Of a stretch of DNA of 64,000 nt, positions 44,164 through 53,195 are shown in pieces (within the stretch, counting starts at the first letter, position 1; the number at the start of each line of letters is the position of its first letter). The notes under the pieces were generated by a model. That model was not told the origin of the DNA and ran no database searches. It saw only the letters and a list, made by a program, of their open reading frames with translations. Both the position numbers and the translations under genes were made by a program. Location of the stretch: contig NZ_JBFRFB010000006.1 of NCBI RefSeq assembly GCF_052114605.1, positions 62,001 through 126,000 of the forward strand, in the 5' to 3' direction. The stretch comes from Microvirga sp052114605. Lineage in GTDB: Bacteria; Pseudomonadota; Alphaproteobacteria; Rhizobiales; Beijerinckiaceae.

Positions 44164-45815
44164 TGAGAAGGCGGGCTCGCTTCGATATCTGGACCTTCGT
44201 GCTCATTGCCGCGTGGGTCATTCTCATCATTCTTCTGATCTGGCCACTCTCCTCGGTTCTGCGCGCCAGCCTGATCGATAACGAGACCGGCGCGCTCTCG
44301 CTCACGCATTATGTAGAAATTGCCACCACCAAGGTCTATCAGCGCGCCATCCTCAATACTCTCCTTGCAGGCCTGGGGGGCATGACCGGCGCTCTTATTC
44401 TCGGCGTGACGCTCGCCTTCATCACGACACGATTTCACATCTATGGCCGGGCGCTGATTCAGACCCTGGCCGTGGTCGCACTTGTGTCTCCGCCGTTCAT
44501 CGGAGCCTATGCGTGGATCGTGTTGTTTGGTGCAAGCGGCGTCGTGCGCAAGGGACTTGCGACAATCGGGATTTCCATACCACCGCTTTACGGTGCCCTT
44601 GGCGTGATCCTTGTCTTCACCTTCAAATTCTTCCCGCATGTCTTCCTGCTGACATCGGGGGCGCTCGCCTCTATCAACCGCTCGGTCGAAGAGGCTGCGG
44701 AAAGCCTCGGCGTATCGCCAACGAAGCGGCTCTTCAAGATTACGTTTCCATTGATCCTGCCGGCGATTTCGGCGAGCGCTCTCCTGACCTTCATTCTGTC
44801 GATCGCCGACTTCGGAACACCACGCATTATCGGGCGCGACTTCAATGTGCTGGCAACGGAGGCCTTCAACCTTTACAGCAGCGAGGTCGGCGGCAATCCC
44901 GGCATGGCCTCAACCTTAAGCATCGTGCTGATCATTCTGTCCATGATCGTCGTGTTCGGTCAGCGTTGGGTTCTGCGCAAGAACGTCTATCACAGCAATC
45001 TCATCAAAAAGCCGGAACGCACGCCAGTCGGCGGCCTTAAGAGCCTCGGACTTCATGTTCTGGCCTATACCATCGTGCTCACCGGCGCCCTACCGGCCAT
45101 CATCGTGGTTCTCTTCTCGTTCCGCCGAACCAGCGGGCCGGTTTTCCAACCAGGTTTGAGCTTGCAAAGCTATGAGAAGGTTGTCTCTAACCTGTCGGCG
45201 CCGATCTGGAACACGCTGATCTTCTCTACTGCCGCAGTCGTCGCTATAGTGATCACCGGCACTCTGATCGGCTACCTGATCTCGCGGCGTCCGAACATTG
45301 CCACGGGAACGCTCGATGCGCTGCTCATGGTGCCATATGTGGTGCCGGGAATTGTCATGGGTATCGCGTTCATCACGCGATTCAACGATCCGCCGCTGGC
45401 ACTGACAGGAACCGGCCTGATCATCATCATGGCCGTTTTCATACGCCGCCTGCCCTATTCCGCCAGATCCGTCGCCGCTGCCTTGAAGCAGGTGAGCCCG
45501 AGCCTGGAGGATGCCGCGGTGAGTCTCGGCTACTCCCCCGGCAAGGCCTTCCTCAAGGTGACGGTGCCACTCATCCTGCCCGGCATCATGGCAGGCGCGC
45601 TCATGAGCTTCGTGACAGCCATGAACGAGCTTTCATCCTCGCTCGTGCTCTACGTGGGCAGCACGATCACGATGCCGGTCCGCATCTACCTCTCGGTCAT
45701 GGACGGCGAATACGGGACCGCATCGGCTCTCTCGACCGTTCTTCTGACCATGACCGTGCTTGCCGTCTATGCGGCCTTCCACCTTTCAGGCCGGAAGGAA
45801 AGCGCGCTTCTCTAA
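44160..45815 (+). CDS. ABC transporter permease, two-domain FbpB type
   Basis: The 551-residue protein is a fused permease with two homologous halves, each with about six helices. The two EAA loops are visible as SVEEAAESLGVSPTKRLFKI (about 175-194) and PSLEDAAVSLGYSPGKAFLK (about 445-464). Fused FbpB-type permeases take up ferric iron or aminoethylphosphonate. It is translationally coupled to the ATPase gene. The membrane protein ends 50 bp before the convergent ridA gene. Confidence 0.92.
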   Translation: MMRRRARFDIWTFVLIAAWVILIILLIWPLSSVLRASLIDNETGALSLTHYVEIATTKVYQRAILNTLLAGLGGMTGALILGVTLAFITTRFHIYGRALIQTLAVVALVSPPFIGAYAWIVLFGASGVVRKGLATIGISIPPLYGALGVILVFTFKFFPHVFLLTSGALASINRSVEEAAESLGVSPTKRLFKITFPLILPAISASALLTFILSIADFGTPRIIGRDFNVLATEAFNLYSSEVGGNPGMASTLSIVLIILSMIVVFGQRWVLRKNVYHSNLIKKPERTPVGGLKSLGLHVLAYTIVLTGALPAIIVVLFSFRRTSGPVFQPGLSLQSYEKVVSNLSAPIWNTLIFSTAAVVAIVITGTLIGYLISRRPNIATGTLDALLMVPYVVPGIVMGIAFITRFNDPPLALTGTGLIIIMAVFIRRLPYSARSVAAALKQVSPSLEDAAVSLGYSPGKAFLKVTVPLILPGIMAGALMSFVTAMNELSSSLVLYVGSTITMPVRIYLSVMDGEYGTASALSTVLLTMTVLAVYAAFHLSGRKESALL

Positions 45816-45827
45816 ATCTGAAACGTC

Positions 45828-45858
45828 AAGGGTTCGCCTGGCATCGGGCGGGACCCTT
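45828..45858. terminator. Possible bidirectional terminator stem
   Basis: AAGGGT and ACCCTT with an inner CGCC/GGCG pair form an imperfect stem between the convergent permease and ridA genes. No strong T-tract follows on either side. Confidence 0.35.
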
Positions 45859-45864
45859 CGATCT

Positions 45865-46239
45865 TTAGGATTTCGCATTCAAAGGTTTATAGGCAATCGC
45901 CTCGATCTCGATCTTGATATCGACCATCAGGCGCCCCTCGGCTGTTGTCCGCGCCGGTGGATTCGAGGGAAAGTAAGTCGCATAGACCTTGTTGAAGGCA
46001 CCGAAGTCGCGAGCATCCTCGAGCCATACCGTCGTCTTGACCACATCCGACATGTCGGCGCCAGCCAGTGCCAGAGCGGCCTTCACGTTCTCAAGCACCT
46101 GACGGGTCTGCACCTCGATGGTGCCGCCGACATATTCTCCGTTCGGCCCCACCGGAACCTGCCCTGAAATGAAAATGAAATCTCCGGCCCGCACCGCAGG
46201 CGAGAGGGGAACATAGGACGACCCGAAAGTCTGCTTCAT
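45865..46239 (-). CDS. ridA: RidA family protein (reactive imine/enamine deaminase)
   Basis: The start at 46239 (MKQTFGS) has GAAGGATG upstream; an upstream in-frame extension overlaps the permease gene and was rejected. The 124-residue protein has IFISGQVPVGPNGE, VLENVKAALALAGADMSDVVKT-type helix, and PPARTTAEG with the catalytic Arg near 105. RidA hydrolyses 2-aminoacrylate and other imines released by PLP enzymes and amino-acid oxidases. It lies directly after the importer genes of the D-amino-acid cluster, where a PLP enzyme at 51564 could release such intermediates. Confidence 0.9.
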   Translation of the reverse strand: MKQTFGSSYVPLSPAVRAGDFIFISGQVPVGPNGEYVGGTIEVQTRQVLENVKAALALAGADMSDVVKTTVWLEDARDFGAFNKVYATYFPSNPPARTTAEGRLMVDIKIEIEAIAYKPLNAKS

Positions 46240-46262
46240 CACTTCATCCTTCTTTTGAAAAC

Positions 46263-47090
46263 TTACTTCACGGCGCCGAGCGCAAGGCCGCGCACAAGGT
46301 AACGCTGGAGCCATGCGAACGCGATGGCAACAGGGACAGTCGCGGCGAAAGTCGCCGCCATCACGTGGTGCCACTCGACGGTATAACGGCCGGAGACAAG
46401 CGAGAAGATCTGAATGGGCAATGTGTAGCTGTCATGCGAACGAAGCAGAGTCAGCGCGATGACGAACTCGTTCCACGCATTGATAAAGGTGAAGATCGCC
46501 GTCACGACGATGGCCGGCACGGCAAGCGGCAGGAATACCTTCACGAGAGTTTCGGCCCGCCCTGCCCCCTCCATCCAGGCCGCTTCCTCCAGATCGAGCG
46601 GAATGGTGGCGAAGTAGCTTTGCAGCATCCAGACCGAGAAGGCGATGTTGAATGCCGCATAGACCACCGTCACCGCATTGATGTTGTCGATCACACCAAG
46701 CGCCACCATCAGTCGAAAGAGCCCTACCACCAGAACGATGGGCGACAGCATCTGTGTGACCAGGAGGAACTGACGATAAAGTTCACGCCCCTTGAAGTCG
46801 AAACGCGTCAGGGCATAGGCAGCGGGGATGGAAACGATCAGCGAGCCCAATGTCGCCAGAACGGAAACATAAAGCGAGTTCTTCAAGGCATTTCCAAAAT
46901 TCGTGGCAACCCACATGGTCTGGAAGTTTTCCCAGGCGATCCGGGAAGGCCACCATGTCGGCGTGAGAACTTCGGTATTGGGCTTAAGAGCCGTGATCAG
47001 CATCACCGCGAAGGGAAAGATCGCAGCGACGACGATCGGCGACAGAATGAGCCAACAGATCACGGACCGGCGAAACTTAGATGCGTTCAT
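46263..47090 (-). CDS. ABC transporter permease (MalG type, CUT1)
   Basis: The 275-residue permease has about six helices and the EAA loop LDLEEAAWMEGAGRAETLVK (about 160-179). It overlaps the partner permease gene by 4 nt. CUT1 importers normally carry sugars or glycerol phosphates, yet this one is set among amino-acid-type enzymes. The downstream ridA gene is 23 bp away, so it is likely in the same transcript. Confidence 0.92.
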   Translation of the reverse strand: MNASKFRRSVICWLILSPIVVAAIFPFAVMLITALKPNTEVLTPTWWPSRIAWENFQTMWVATNFGNALKNSLYVSVLATLGSLIVSIPAAYALTRFDFKGRELYRQFLLVTQMLSPIVLVVGLFRLMVALGVIDNINAVTVVYAAFNIAFSVWMLQSYFATIPLDLEEAAWMEGAGRAETLVKVFLPLAVPAIVVTAIFTFINAWNEFVIALTLLRSHDSYTLPIQIFSLVSGRYTVEWHHVMAATFAATVPVAIAFAWLQRYLVRGLALGAVK

Positions 47091-47965
47091 ACTCTCGCCC
47101 TCGCGGAAGCGGTGAGGCGCACATAGATCAAGGTGAAGATGAGAAGGATCCCGAACATGACCAGGGACACGGCGGAAGCCTCACCGAGTTTCCCAAGCCG
47201 GAACCCGACTTTGTAGAGATAGGTCACGAGAATGTCGGTGGAGTTGGCCGGCCCACCCTGCGTCATGGCCCAGATGATCGGAAACGAATTGAAGACGTAG
47301 ATCGTGTTCAGCACCAGTGCGATGTTGAGAAACGGCGCGATCAGCGGCAGCGTGATATGCCGGAACTGCTCCCAGCGACCAGCACCTTCCAATGCGGCCG
47401 CCTCGTAGAGATCATCGGGGATGGATGAAAGCCCGCCAAGGATGATGGTGACCGTGAAGGGAATGGTGACGAGGATGCCGATCAGGATCTGCATCGGGAA
47501 GGCCGTGCTCGCTTCGGCAAGCCACTGGATATTCTGGTCGATGACACCGAATTCGATCAAGGCCGAGTTCAGCATGCCGCTCTCGCCAGAAAGCGCCCAG
47601 CGCCAAACGATGGCGGTCATCGTGAGCGATACTGCCCAGGGCAGCATGACGATCACGCGCGCAAGGTTACGCCCATAGAAATCCTCGTTCAGGACGAGAG
47701 CCACGGGGACCGAACAGAGGATAGCGCCTCCGACAACTGCGACGGTCCAAATGCCTGTGCGCCAGAACGATGCGATGAAGTTCGGATCATCGAGAAGCGC
47801 GCGAAAATTCGCCATGCCGACGAAGTCGCGCAGCTGGCCGAAGCGGTTCACGCTATGGCTTGCGAGCTGTGACAGCTCGTTGACGGGCCAGATGACGATC
47901 AGGGCTGCGAGCACGAAGCTGGGAAATATGAGAACGTAGGGCGCAACCACACGCTTTGAGGTCAT
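47087..47965 (-). CDS. ABC transporter permease (MalF type, CUT1)
   Basis: The 292-residue permease has six predicted helices and the EAA segment DDLYEAAALEGAGRWEQFRH (about 187-206). It pairs with the permease at 46263 and receives ligand from the binding protein at 48034. A stem-loop separates it from the binding-protein gene. Confidence 0.92.
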   Translation of the reverse strand: MTSKRVVAPYVLIFPSFVLAALIVIWPVNELSQLASHSVNRFGQLRDFVGMANFRALLDDPNFIASFWRTGIWTVAVVGGAILCSVPVALVLNEDFYGRNLARVIVMLPWAVSLTMTAIVWRWALSGESGMLNSALIEFGVIDQNIQWLAEASTAFPMQILIGILVTIPFTVTIILGGLSSIPDDLYEAAALEGAGRWEQFRHITLPLIAPFLNIALVLNTIYVFNSFPIIWAMTQGGPANSTDILVTYLYKVGFRLGKLGEASAVSLVMFGILLIFTLIYVRLTASARARV

Positions 47966-47994
47966 ATGCGTTCCGCTGACAGAGCAAACAGCGT

Positions 47995-48026
47995 AAAGGG
48001 ACAGGGCCCCAAGGCCCCATCCCTTT
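47995..48026 (-). terminator. Intercistronic stem-loop after binding-protein gene
   Basis: AAAGGGA, CA, GGGCC, loop CCAA, GGCCC, CA, TCCCTTT form a near-perfect hairpin with one internal mismatch loop. It begins 8 nt after the binding-protein stop and ends 30 nt before the permease start. It probably stabilises the binding-protein mRNA or partly terminates transcription. Confidence 0.6.
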
Positions 48027-48033
48027 GTCGATA

Positions 48034-49290
48034 CTACTTTTTCAGGATCGCGTTAGCCTTGGCTGCAGCTTCTTTCAGCGTCGGCTCGATCTGTCCCTGG
48101 CCGAGATAGATCCGCTGGAGTGCCGATGAGGTCGTATCTGCGATTTCCTCCCAGCCTGCGATCACAGGCGCGAAGCGGGCAATCGGCAGGAGGCTCGTGA
48201 ACACCTTGAGATTGGCATTCTCGGTGAAATACTTGTCTTCGGCCTCGGCCTTGGTCACCGGCAGGAAGCCCTCATCGACCGTGAACTTGATGCGTTGCTT
48301 CGGCTGGAACAGGAAGTCGAGAAACTTGAATGCCTCGGCCTTGTTCTTGGAGTTCTGGAACATGATGACGGAATCGGTCACGCCATAAGTTCCCTGATCG
48401 CCACCCGGCCCCTTTGGAATTGGAGCCACGCCGTATTGCAGATTCGGTGCCTCGTCACGGATCTGGTTGGCAAGGAACGGCGCGGTTATCATCATGCCGA
48501 TCTTGCCCTGCTTGAACAGGTTCTGCACATCCTCACGGGCGTAAGACGTCATGCCCGGCTGTGTGGAGCCCTGATCGATAAGGCGCTTGTAGAGCGATGC
48601 GGCATCGATGGCGGCTTTCGAGTCGAGACCCGACTTGCCATCCTTCACGATGTCGCCACCGAAGGACCACATGCCGTAATAGAAATAGACGTCTGTCTCG
48701 ACTTCCTTGCCTTGAAGGCCGAAGCCATAGACACCGTTGCCCAAAGCGGAAATCTTCTTGGCATACTCCTCCAGTTCGGCCCAGGTCTTCGGCGGCTCGG
48801 AAAGGCCCGCCTTCGAAAACAGATCCTTGTTGTAGTACATCGCGCGCGCAGAGGCTGCGATGGGCAAGCCATATGTCTTGCCGTTCATCACGGAAGGCGT
48901 GAGGAAAGTCTCGATGAAACGTCCCTTGATCTCGGGAGTGATATAGCTGTCGAGCGGCTCTGCGATGCCCTGCTGAACGAAATCCACGAGCCAGCGCGTG
49001 CCGATGATCGATAGGTCGGCATTGGCATTGGCCGAGATATCGGTGGTCAATTTCTGGAGCAGGTTATCCCACGGCACGACTTCGTACTGGATCTTGATAC
49101 CCGGATTCGCCGCTTCGAAGTCCTTGGCGACCTGTTCGAAGTAAGGACCGGTTTTGGCCGAGTATTCCGCGACCGTGACGCGGACGGTTCCAGCATTGGC
49201 GCTAACGGACAGCGCGACGGCGCCGAGGCCGGCAAGCATAAGTCCCTTGAGGCTGAAGAAGGTGTTCTTGTGGTTTGTCTTCACGTGCAT
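48034..49290 (-). CDS. ABC transporter substrate-binding protein (CUT1, family 1)
   Basis: The ATG at 49290 (MHVKTNHKN) begins a signal peptide with AGTVRVTVAEYSAKT just after the cleavage region; the longer open frame upstream runs through the promoter and was rejected. The 418-residue protein has KDFEAANPGIKIQYEVVPWD and GKTYGLPIAASARAMYYNKD, both standard for extracellular solute-binding family 1. It feeds the two permeases downstream. It is divergent from the SDR and ATPase genes, which suggests one shared control region. Confidence 0.9.
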   Translation of the reverse strand: MHVKTNHKNTFFSLKGLMLAGLGAVALSVSANAGTVRVTVAEYSAKTGPYFEQVAKDFEAANPGIKIQYEVVPWDNLLQKLTTDISANANADLSIIGTRWLVDFVQQGIAEPLDSYITPEIKGRFIETFLTPSVMNGKTYGLPIAASARAMYYNKDLFSKAGLSEPPKTWAELEEYAKKISALGNGVYGFGLQGKEVETDVYFYYGMWSFGGDIVKDGKSGLDSKAAIDAASLYKRLIDQGSTQPGMTSYAREDVQNLFKQGKIGMMITAPFLANQIRDEAPNLQYGVAPIPKGPGGDQGTYGVTDSVIMFQNSKNKAEAFKFLDFLFQPKQRIKFTVDEGFLPVTKAEAEDKYFTENANLKVFTSLLPIARFAPVIAGWEEIADTTSSALQRIYLGQGQIEPTLKEAAAKANAILKK

Positions 49291-49361
49291 GTTCCCTCTG
49301 CTTAGGGCCGCACACCTTAGCAAAGCAGCCCGGCAGTTCATATTGTTGTGAAAGATAATTA

Positions 49362-49371
49362 CTTGCGCAAG
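49362..49371. promoter_or_regulatory. Small palindrome CTTGCGCAAG in divergent promoter
   Basis: A perfect 10-bp palindrome lies 71 bp upstream of the binding-protein gene and about 100 bp upstream of the SDR gene, in an AT-rich segment. A repressor site is possible; the truncated RpiR-type gene at 51320 may have been its regulator. Confidence 0.3.
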
Positions 49372-49471
49372 GGAATTTTTGCATACGCTACGACCTTTCA
49401 TGTTGCTAAATTTCATAAATCGCTCCAGCCTCAAGGAATCCCAAAGGTTAGAAACGGTTTGGAGTAAGTCT

Positions 49472-50230
49472 TTGGCAAACAGCTTGGAGGGCCGGCTCGC
49501 GGTAATTACCGGTGCGGGCGGCGGCATCGGCGCCACAATGATCCGTTGCTTTCAGGAAGCCGGAGCAAAGGTCGTCGCCTGCGACGTCTCGGAAGACGCT
49601 CTTGAAGCGCTGGATGTCGCTCACAAGGAATTCTTTGACCTCAGCAATGCCGGCGCATGCAGGCAGGCCTGCGAGCGCATTCAATCGAAGTTCGGCCTGC
49701 CCGACATCATCATCAGCAATGCAGGCTATACGCGCGCGGAAACCCTTGAGCAGGTCGATGACCAGGCATGGAATTTCGAGCTCGACGTGAACCTCAATGG
49801 TGCCCGCAATTTCACCGCTCCATTCCTTGAGCCCATGAAAGCCAGAGGCTCCGGTGTATTCGTCTTCATCTCATCCGTGAATGCACTCGCGCATTTCGGC
49901 AACCCGGCCTACGCCGCGGCCAAGGCAGGCCTCGTGGCTTACGCCCGCGCCATCGCAACAGAATACGGAATCCATGGCATCCGCTCGAATGCGATCTGCC
50001 CGGGTTCCGTGCGTACACATGCCTGGGATCACCGCATCGAGAAAGATCCTCACATTCTCAAGAAGGTGTCGCGCCTTTATCCGCTCGGCCACATGGTCGC
50101 CCCCGTCGATGTCGCGAACGCCGCGGTTTTCTTGGCCTCGCCGCTTTCGGCCGGCATTACTGGCGTGACCTTGCCTGTGGATGGCGGCCTGACAGCCGGC
50201 AACCTGCCCTTTATCGATGCTATCCGGTGA
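49472..50230 (+). CDS. SDR family oxidoreductase
   Basis: The TTG at 49472 with GGAGTAAG upstream was preferred because the conserved fold begins right after it (LEGRLAVITGAGGGIG). The 252-residue classical SDR has NAG in IISNAGYTR, FISSVNALAHF with the catalytic Ser, and YAAAKAGL. It ends in LPVDGGLTAGN. The enzyme would oxidise or reduce a hydroxyl or keto group of the imported compound or its product. It is followed 15 bp later by the ATPase gene. An ATG at 49379 is an alternative start. Confidence 0.85.
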   Translation: MANSLEGRLAVITGAGGGIGATMIRCFQEAGAKVVACDVSEDALEALDVAHKEFFDLSNAGACRQACERIQSKFGLPDIIISNAGYTRAETLEQVDDQAWNFELDVNLNGARNFTAPFLEPMKARGSGVFVFISSVNALAHFGNPAYAAAKAGLVAYARAIATEYGIHGIRSNAICPGSVRTHAWDHRIEKDPHILKKVSRLYPLGHMVAPVDVANAAVFLASPLSAGITGVTLPVDGGLTAGNLPFIDAIR

Positions 50231-50245
50231 GAGGAGGAGCGTCCC

Positions 50246-51319
50246 ATGGCCGATCTCCAGCTCGACAACGTCAAGAAACGCTACGGCGCATTCGACATTC
50301 TCCATGGAATCGACCTCGACGTTGAAGATGGCGAGTTCGTCGTGCTTGTTGGCCCGTCGGGATGCGGGAAATCCACCCTGCTGCGCATGATCGCCGGCTT
50401 GGAAACGGTCTCCGACGGGGAAATCCGCATCGGCGGGCGGCGGGCCAATGAGGTGCCACCGCAGAAGCGCAACATTTCGATGGTGTTTCAGTCCTATGCG
50501 CTATTCCCTCACATGACGGTAAAGGACAACATCACGTTCGGCCCACGCATACGCCGAGAGGGTTCACAGGAAACCGAGGAGAAACTGAAACGCGCCGCCT
50601 CGATCCTGAATCTTGGTGCCTATCTGGAGCGCCGACCCGGTCAGCTCTCCGGCGGCCAGCGCCAGCGCGTCGCAATGGGACGCTCCATCGTCCGCAACCC
50701 GGATCTTTTCCTGTTCGATGAACCTCTCTCCAACCTCGATGCGAAGCTCAGGGTGCAGATGAGGACGGAAATCAAGGCACTGCACCACAAGTTCGAAAGT
50801 ACGATCATTTATGTGACGCACGATCAGATCGAAGCCATGACCATGGCCGACCGCATCGTCGTCATGAATGGCGGGCGCATCGAGCAGGTTGGCACGCCCC
50901 TGGAGCTTTACGATCGTCCCGCCAACCTGTTCGTCGCAGGCTTCCTGGGCTCTCCAGCCATGAGCCTGATCGAGGGGACGCTGGTTGGAACCGATCAGGG
51001 CGCCGCAATTCGGCTCCCGGATAATACCATAATACCGATTGCGGCCACACTCGCACCTGATGGTGGCAGCGTCATTCTTGGCATCCGGCCGGAGCATTAT
51101 CGCCTCGACCCCGCAGGGCCGATCAGGCTCGTGGTAGACGTCGTCGAGCCTACCGGCTCGGAAAGCCACATCTACGGGCATGTCGGCCCTTCGGAAGTAC
51201 GTGCCGTCCTCCGAGAACGGATTTCCGTCAGCCCTGGCGAAACGCTTCGCCTGTCCGTCGAACCGGAGAAGGTTCACCTTTTCGATGCCGATACCGGCAT
51301 GCGGCTTTCGGGAGCTTGA
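50246..51319 (+). CDS. ABC transporter ATP-binding protein, UgpC/MsmK type
   Basis: The 357-residue ATPase has Walker A GPSGCGKSTLL (about 36-46), signature LSGGQRQRVAMGRSIV, Walker B LFLFDEPLSNLDAKLR and a long C-terminal TOBE/MalK-like domain. It energises the CUT1 importer whose other genes are on the opposite strand. ATPases of this type can serve more than one importer. It may therefore also serve the polyol transporter at 19786-23051, whose operon has none; that is inference. Confidence 0.92.
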   Translation: MADLQLDNVKKRYGAFDILHGIDLDVEDGEFVVLVGPSGCGKSTLLRMIAGLETVSDGEIRIGGRRANEVPPQKRNISMVFQSYALFPHMTVKDNITFGPRIRREGSQETEEKLKRAASILNLGAYLERRPGQLSGGQRQRVAMGRSIVRNPDLFLFDEPLSNLDAKLRVQMRTEIKALHHKFESTIIYVTHDQIEAMTMADRIVVMNGGRIEQVGTPLELYDRPANLFVAGFLGSPAMSLIEGTLVGTDQGAAIRLPDNTIIPIAATLAPDGGSVILGIRPEHYRLDPAGPIRLVVDVVEPTGSESHIYGHVGPSEVRAVLRERISVSPGETLRLSVEPEKVHLFDADTGMRLSGA

Positions 51320-51545
51320 ACGTGAATGCGGCGCAGGACATCATTGCACCGTGCGCCACTGGCCCGAGGACAGCAGTCTCTACAAGCCCAACTCTGCCCG
51401 TTATGCAATGATGGCCATTGTGGATCTGATTGCGATGAGTACGGCTGAAACCATCGGCCCTTCCCTTCTCGAAGGGCTTCGCCGCATCAAGCACAGCCTG
51501 GCGGCGCTGAATATCAACGACCCCAGGCTCCCTCTGGGCGACTAG
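51320..51545 (+). pseudogene. 3' remnant of a MurR/RpiR family regulator gene
   Basis: Reading in the frame after the ATPase stop, the DNA encodes WPEDSSLYKPNSARYAMMAI, then LIAMSTAETIGPSLLEGLRR and IKHSLAALNINDPRLPLGD. This pattern is the last helices of the SIS sugar-isomerase domain of RpiR-type regulators. A complete regulator has about 280 residues; the DNA-binding domain and most of the SIS domain are gone and no start is evident. The family call is by recalled motif resemblance. Confidence 0.55.
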
Positions 51546-51563
51546 AAGATGGAAGATTCTACG

Positions 51564-52625
51564 ATGACGAAGATCCAGGACCTTGATACCCCTGTCGTGC
51601 TGATCGACCTCGACCGTGTCGAAGCCAATCTCAAGCGCGCGCAGGACTATGCGGATGGTCACGGAGTAAAGCTGCGCCCCCATGTCAAGACGCACAAGCT
51701 AACCCAGTTCGCCAAGCGCCAGATGGAACTCGGCGCCATCGGCATCACCTGTCAGAAAATCGGCGAGGCGGAAGTGATGGCAGATGCCGGGATCACGGAC
51801 ATCTTCCTCCCCTACAACATTCTCGGCGCGCCCAAGCTGAAGCGCTTACTGGCACTTGCCAAGCGGACATCGATCAAGGTCATTGCCGACAGCACCACTA
51901 CCATCGACGGCTATTCAAAGACCTTTGCTGGATCTGGCATCACCATCCCCGTGCTCGTAGAATGCGACACGGGCGGCGGGCGTGTGGGCGTCCAGAAACC
52001 TGAGGATGCGCTAACCCTTGCCAAGCGCATTGCCGATTCTGACGGTTTGCACTTTGCAGGTCTGATGACTTATCCCGCAAAAGGTACGGTCGCACAGGCG
52101 AATACGTGGATGGAGCAGGCAACTGATCTGCTGAAGCAGGCCGGCCTGCCGCCTGAGATCGTCTCGACAGGCGGAACGCCGGATATCTGGCGCAGCGACG
52201 AGAACCGCGCCGCGACGGAATATCGCCCAGGCACCTACATTTATCTTGACCGTTTTCAGGTGCAGGAAGGCGTCGGCAGCTTCGATGATTGCGCACTCAC
52301 CGTGCTTGCAACCGTTGTCTCGCGGCCGACCGATATCCGCGCAGTGCTCGATACCGGCTCGAAGTCACTCACCAGCGATACCCTTGGCCTCCAAGGCTTC
52401 GGCCGTATTGTCGAATATCCGGACGCCAGTATTGTTTCGTTGAGCGAGGAGCATGGTGTCGTCGATCTCACCGACTCCAAGGCAAAGCCGAAGGTCGGTG
52501 AGATGGTTCGCATCATTCCAAACCATGTCTGCCCCGTGTCGAATCTCTTCGACGAAGTGACTTTCGTGCGAGGAGACCACGTGATCGAAACGGTCCCGGT
52601 CGCAGCACGCGGCAAGGTATCTTGA
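51564..52625 (+). CDS. D-threonine aldolase/D-serine dehydratase-like PLP enzyme (alanine-racemase fold)
   Basis: The ATG at 51564 with GGAAG upstream gives 353 residues. The N-terminal barrel has TPVVLIDLDRVEANLKR and RPHVKTHKLTQFA with the PLP-binding Lys; the C-terminal domain has the metal-binding His and Cys in PNHVCPVSNLFDE. The fold-type III family includes D-threonine aldolases and eukaryotic-type D-serine dehydratases. It would break down a D-amino acid in the cytoplasm. The deacylase gene downstream and ridA nearby support a D-amino-acid route. Confidence 0.88.
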   Translation: MTKIQDLDTPVVLIDLDRVEANLKRAQDYADGHGVKLRPHVKTHKLTQFAKRQMELGAIGITCQKIGEAEVMADAGITDIFLPYNILGAPKLKRLLALAKRTSIKVIADSTTTIDGYSKTFAGSGITIPVLVECDTGGGRVGVQKPEDALTLAKRIADSDGLHFAGLMTYPAKGTVAQANTWMEQATDLLKQAGLPPEIVSTGGTPDIWRSDENRAATEYRPGTYIYLDRFQVQEGVGSFDDCALTVLATVVSRPTDIRAVLDTGSKSLTSDTLGLQGFGRIVEYPDASIVSLSEEHGVVDLTDSKAKPKVGEMVRIIPNHVCPVSNLFDEVTFVRGDHVIETVPVAARGKVS

Positions 52626-52662
52626 AGCATCTCACTCTTTTTCTCCCCTCGGAGTCTCTACC

Positions 52663-53160
52663 GTGATGTCCCATATGCAAAATCCCTTTTCCGAGACCGA
52701 CCCGGATCGCCGCGAGATCTGGGCCATGCTGGTCGAGCGCGACATCGATGCTTTTCTCGCTGCCGACTGGGCGATGGTGGATGGAGACTTCCGCCGGGAG
52801 GGATTTCTAGGCCTGCATGCGCATAAGTCCGAGCTGCCCGACAGCTGGCGTCTCGATTTCCCGGATCTGGAGACTTATCGCGATGAGTGGCTGCGCCAGG
52901 CAAAGGCCTCGCAAGGTGTCGAATATGCCGAGCCTGTCCGCGACGCGCTATTCCGCGCAACGAATATGCGCGACATCGATTTGAGAGGCGACACCGCCGT
53001 CTGCCATAAGAAATTCGATGGCACCATCGCGCTGAAGGATGGCGGTGTCGATGTGCTCAACTGGCAAACACTGTATTTCTGCGCGCGGCTCGACGGCCGC
53101 TGGAAGATCACAGGCTTCCTGGGATACATGCCATTCCCGATGGGCAAGCCCCGCACCTGA
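52663..53160 (+). CDS. NTF2/SnoaL-like fold protein
   Basis: The 165-residue protein is one compact domain with an N-terminal helix (REIWAMLVERDIDAFLAADW) and later curved beta strands ending in RWKITGFLGYMPFPMG. This fits the NTF2/SnoaL-like superfamily, whose members bind small ligands or catalyse isomerisations. A GGAG site lies just before the start. It sits between the PLP enzyme and the deacylase genes and may handle an intermediate or an accessory ligand. No closer function is evident. Confidence 0.65.
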   Translation: MMSHMQNPFSETDPDRREIWAMLVERDIDAFLAADWAMVDGDFRREGFLGLHAHKSELPDSWRLDFPDLETYRDEWLRQAKASQGVEYAEPVRDALFRATNMRDIDLRGDTAVCHKKFDGTIALKDGGVDVLNWQTLYFCARLDGRWKITGFLGYMPFPMGKPRT

Positions 53161-53195
53161 TCCGAAGTTACAGAATTTATGCGGTCGAGAAGACA

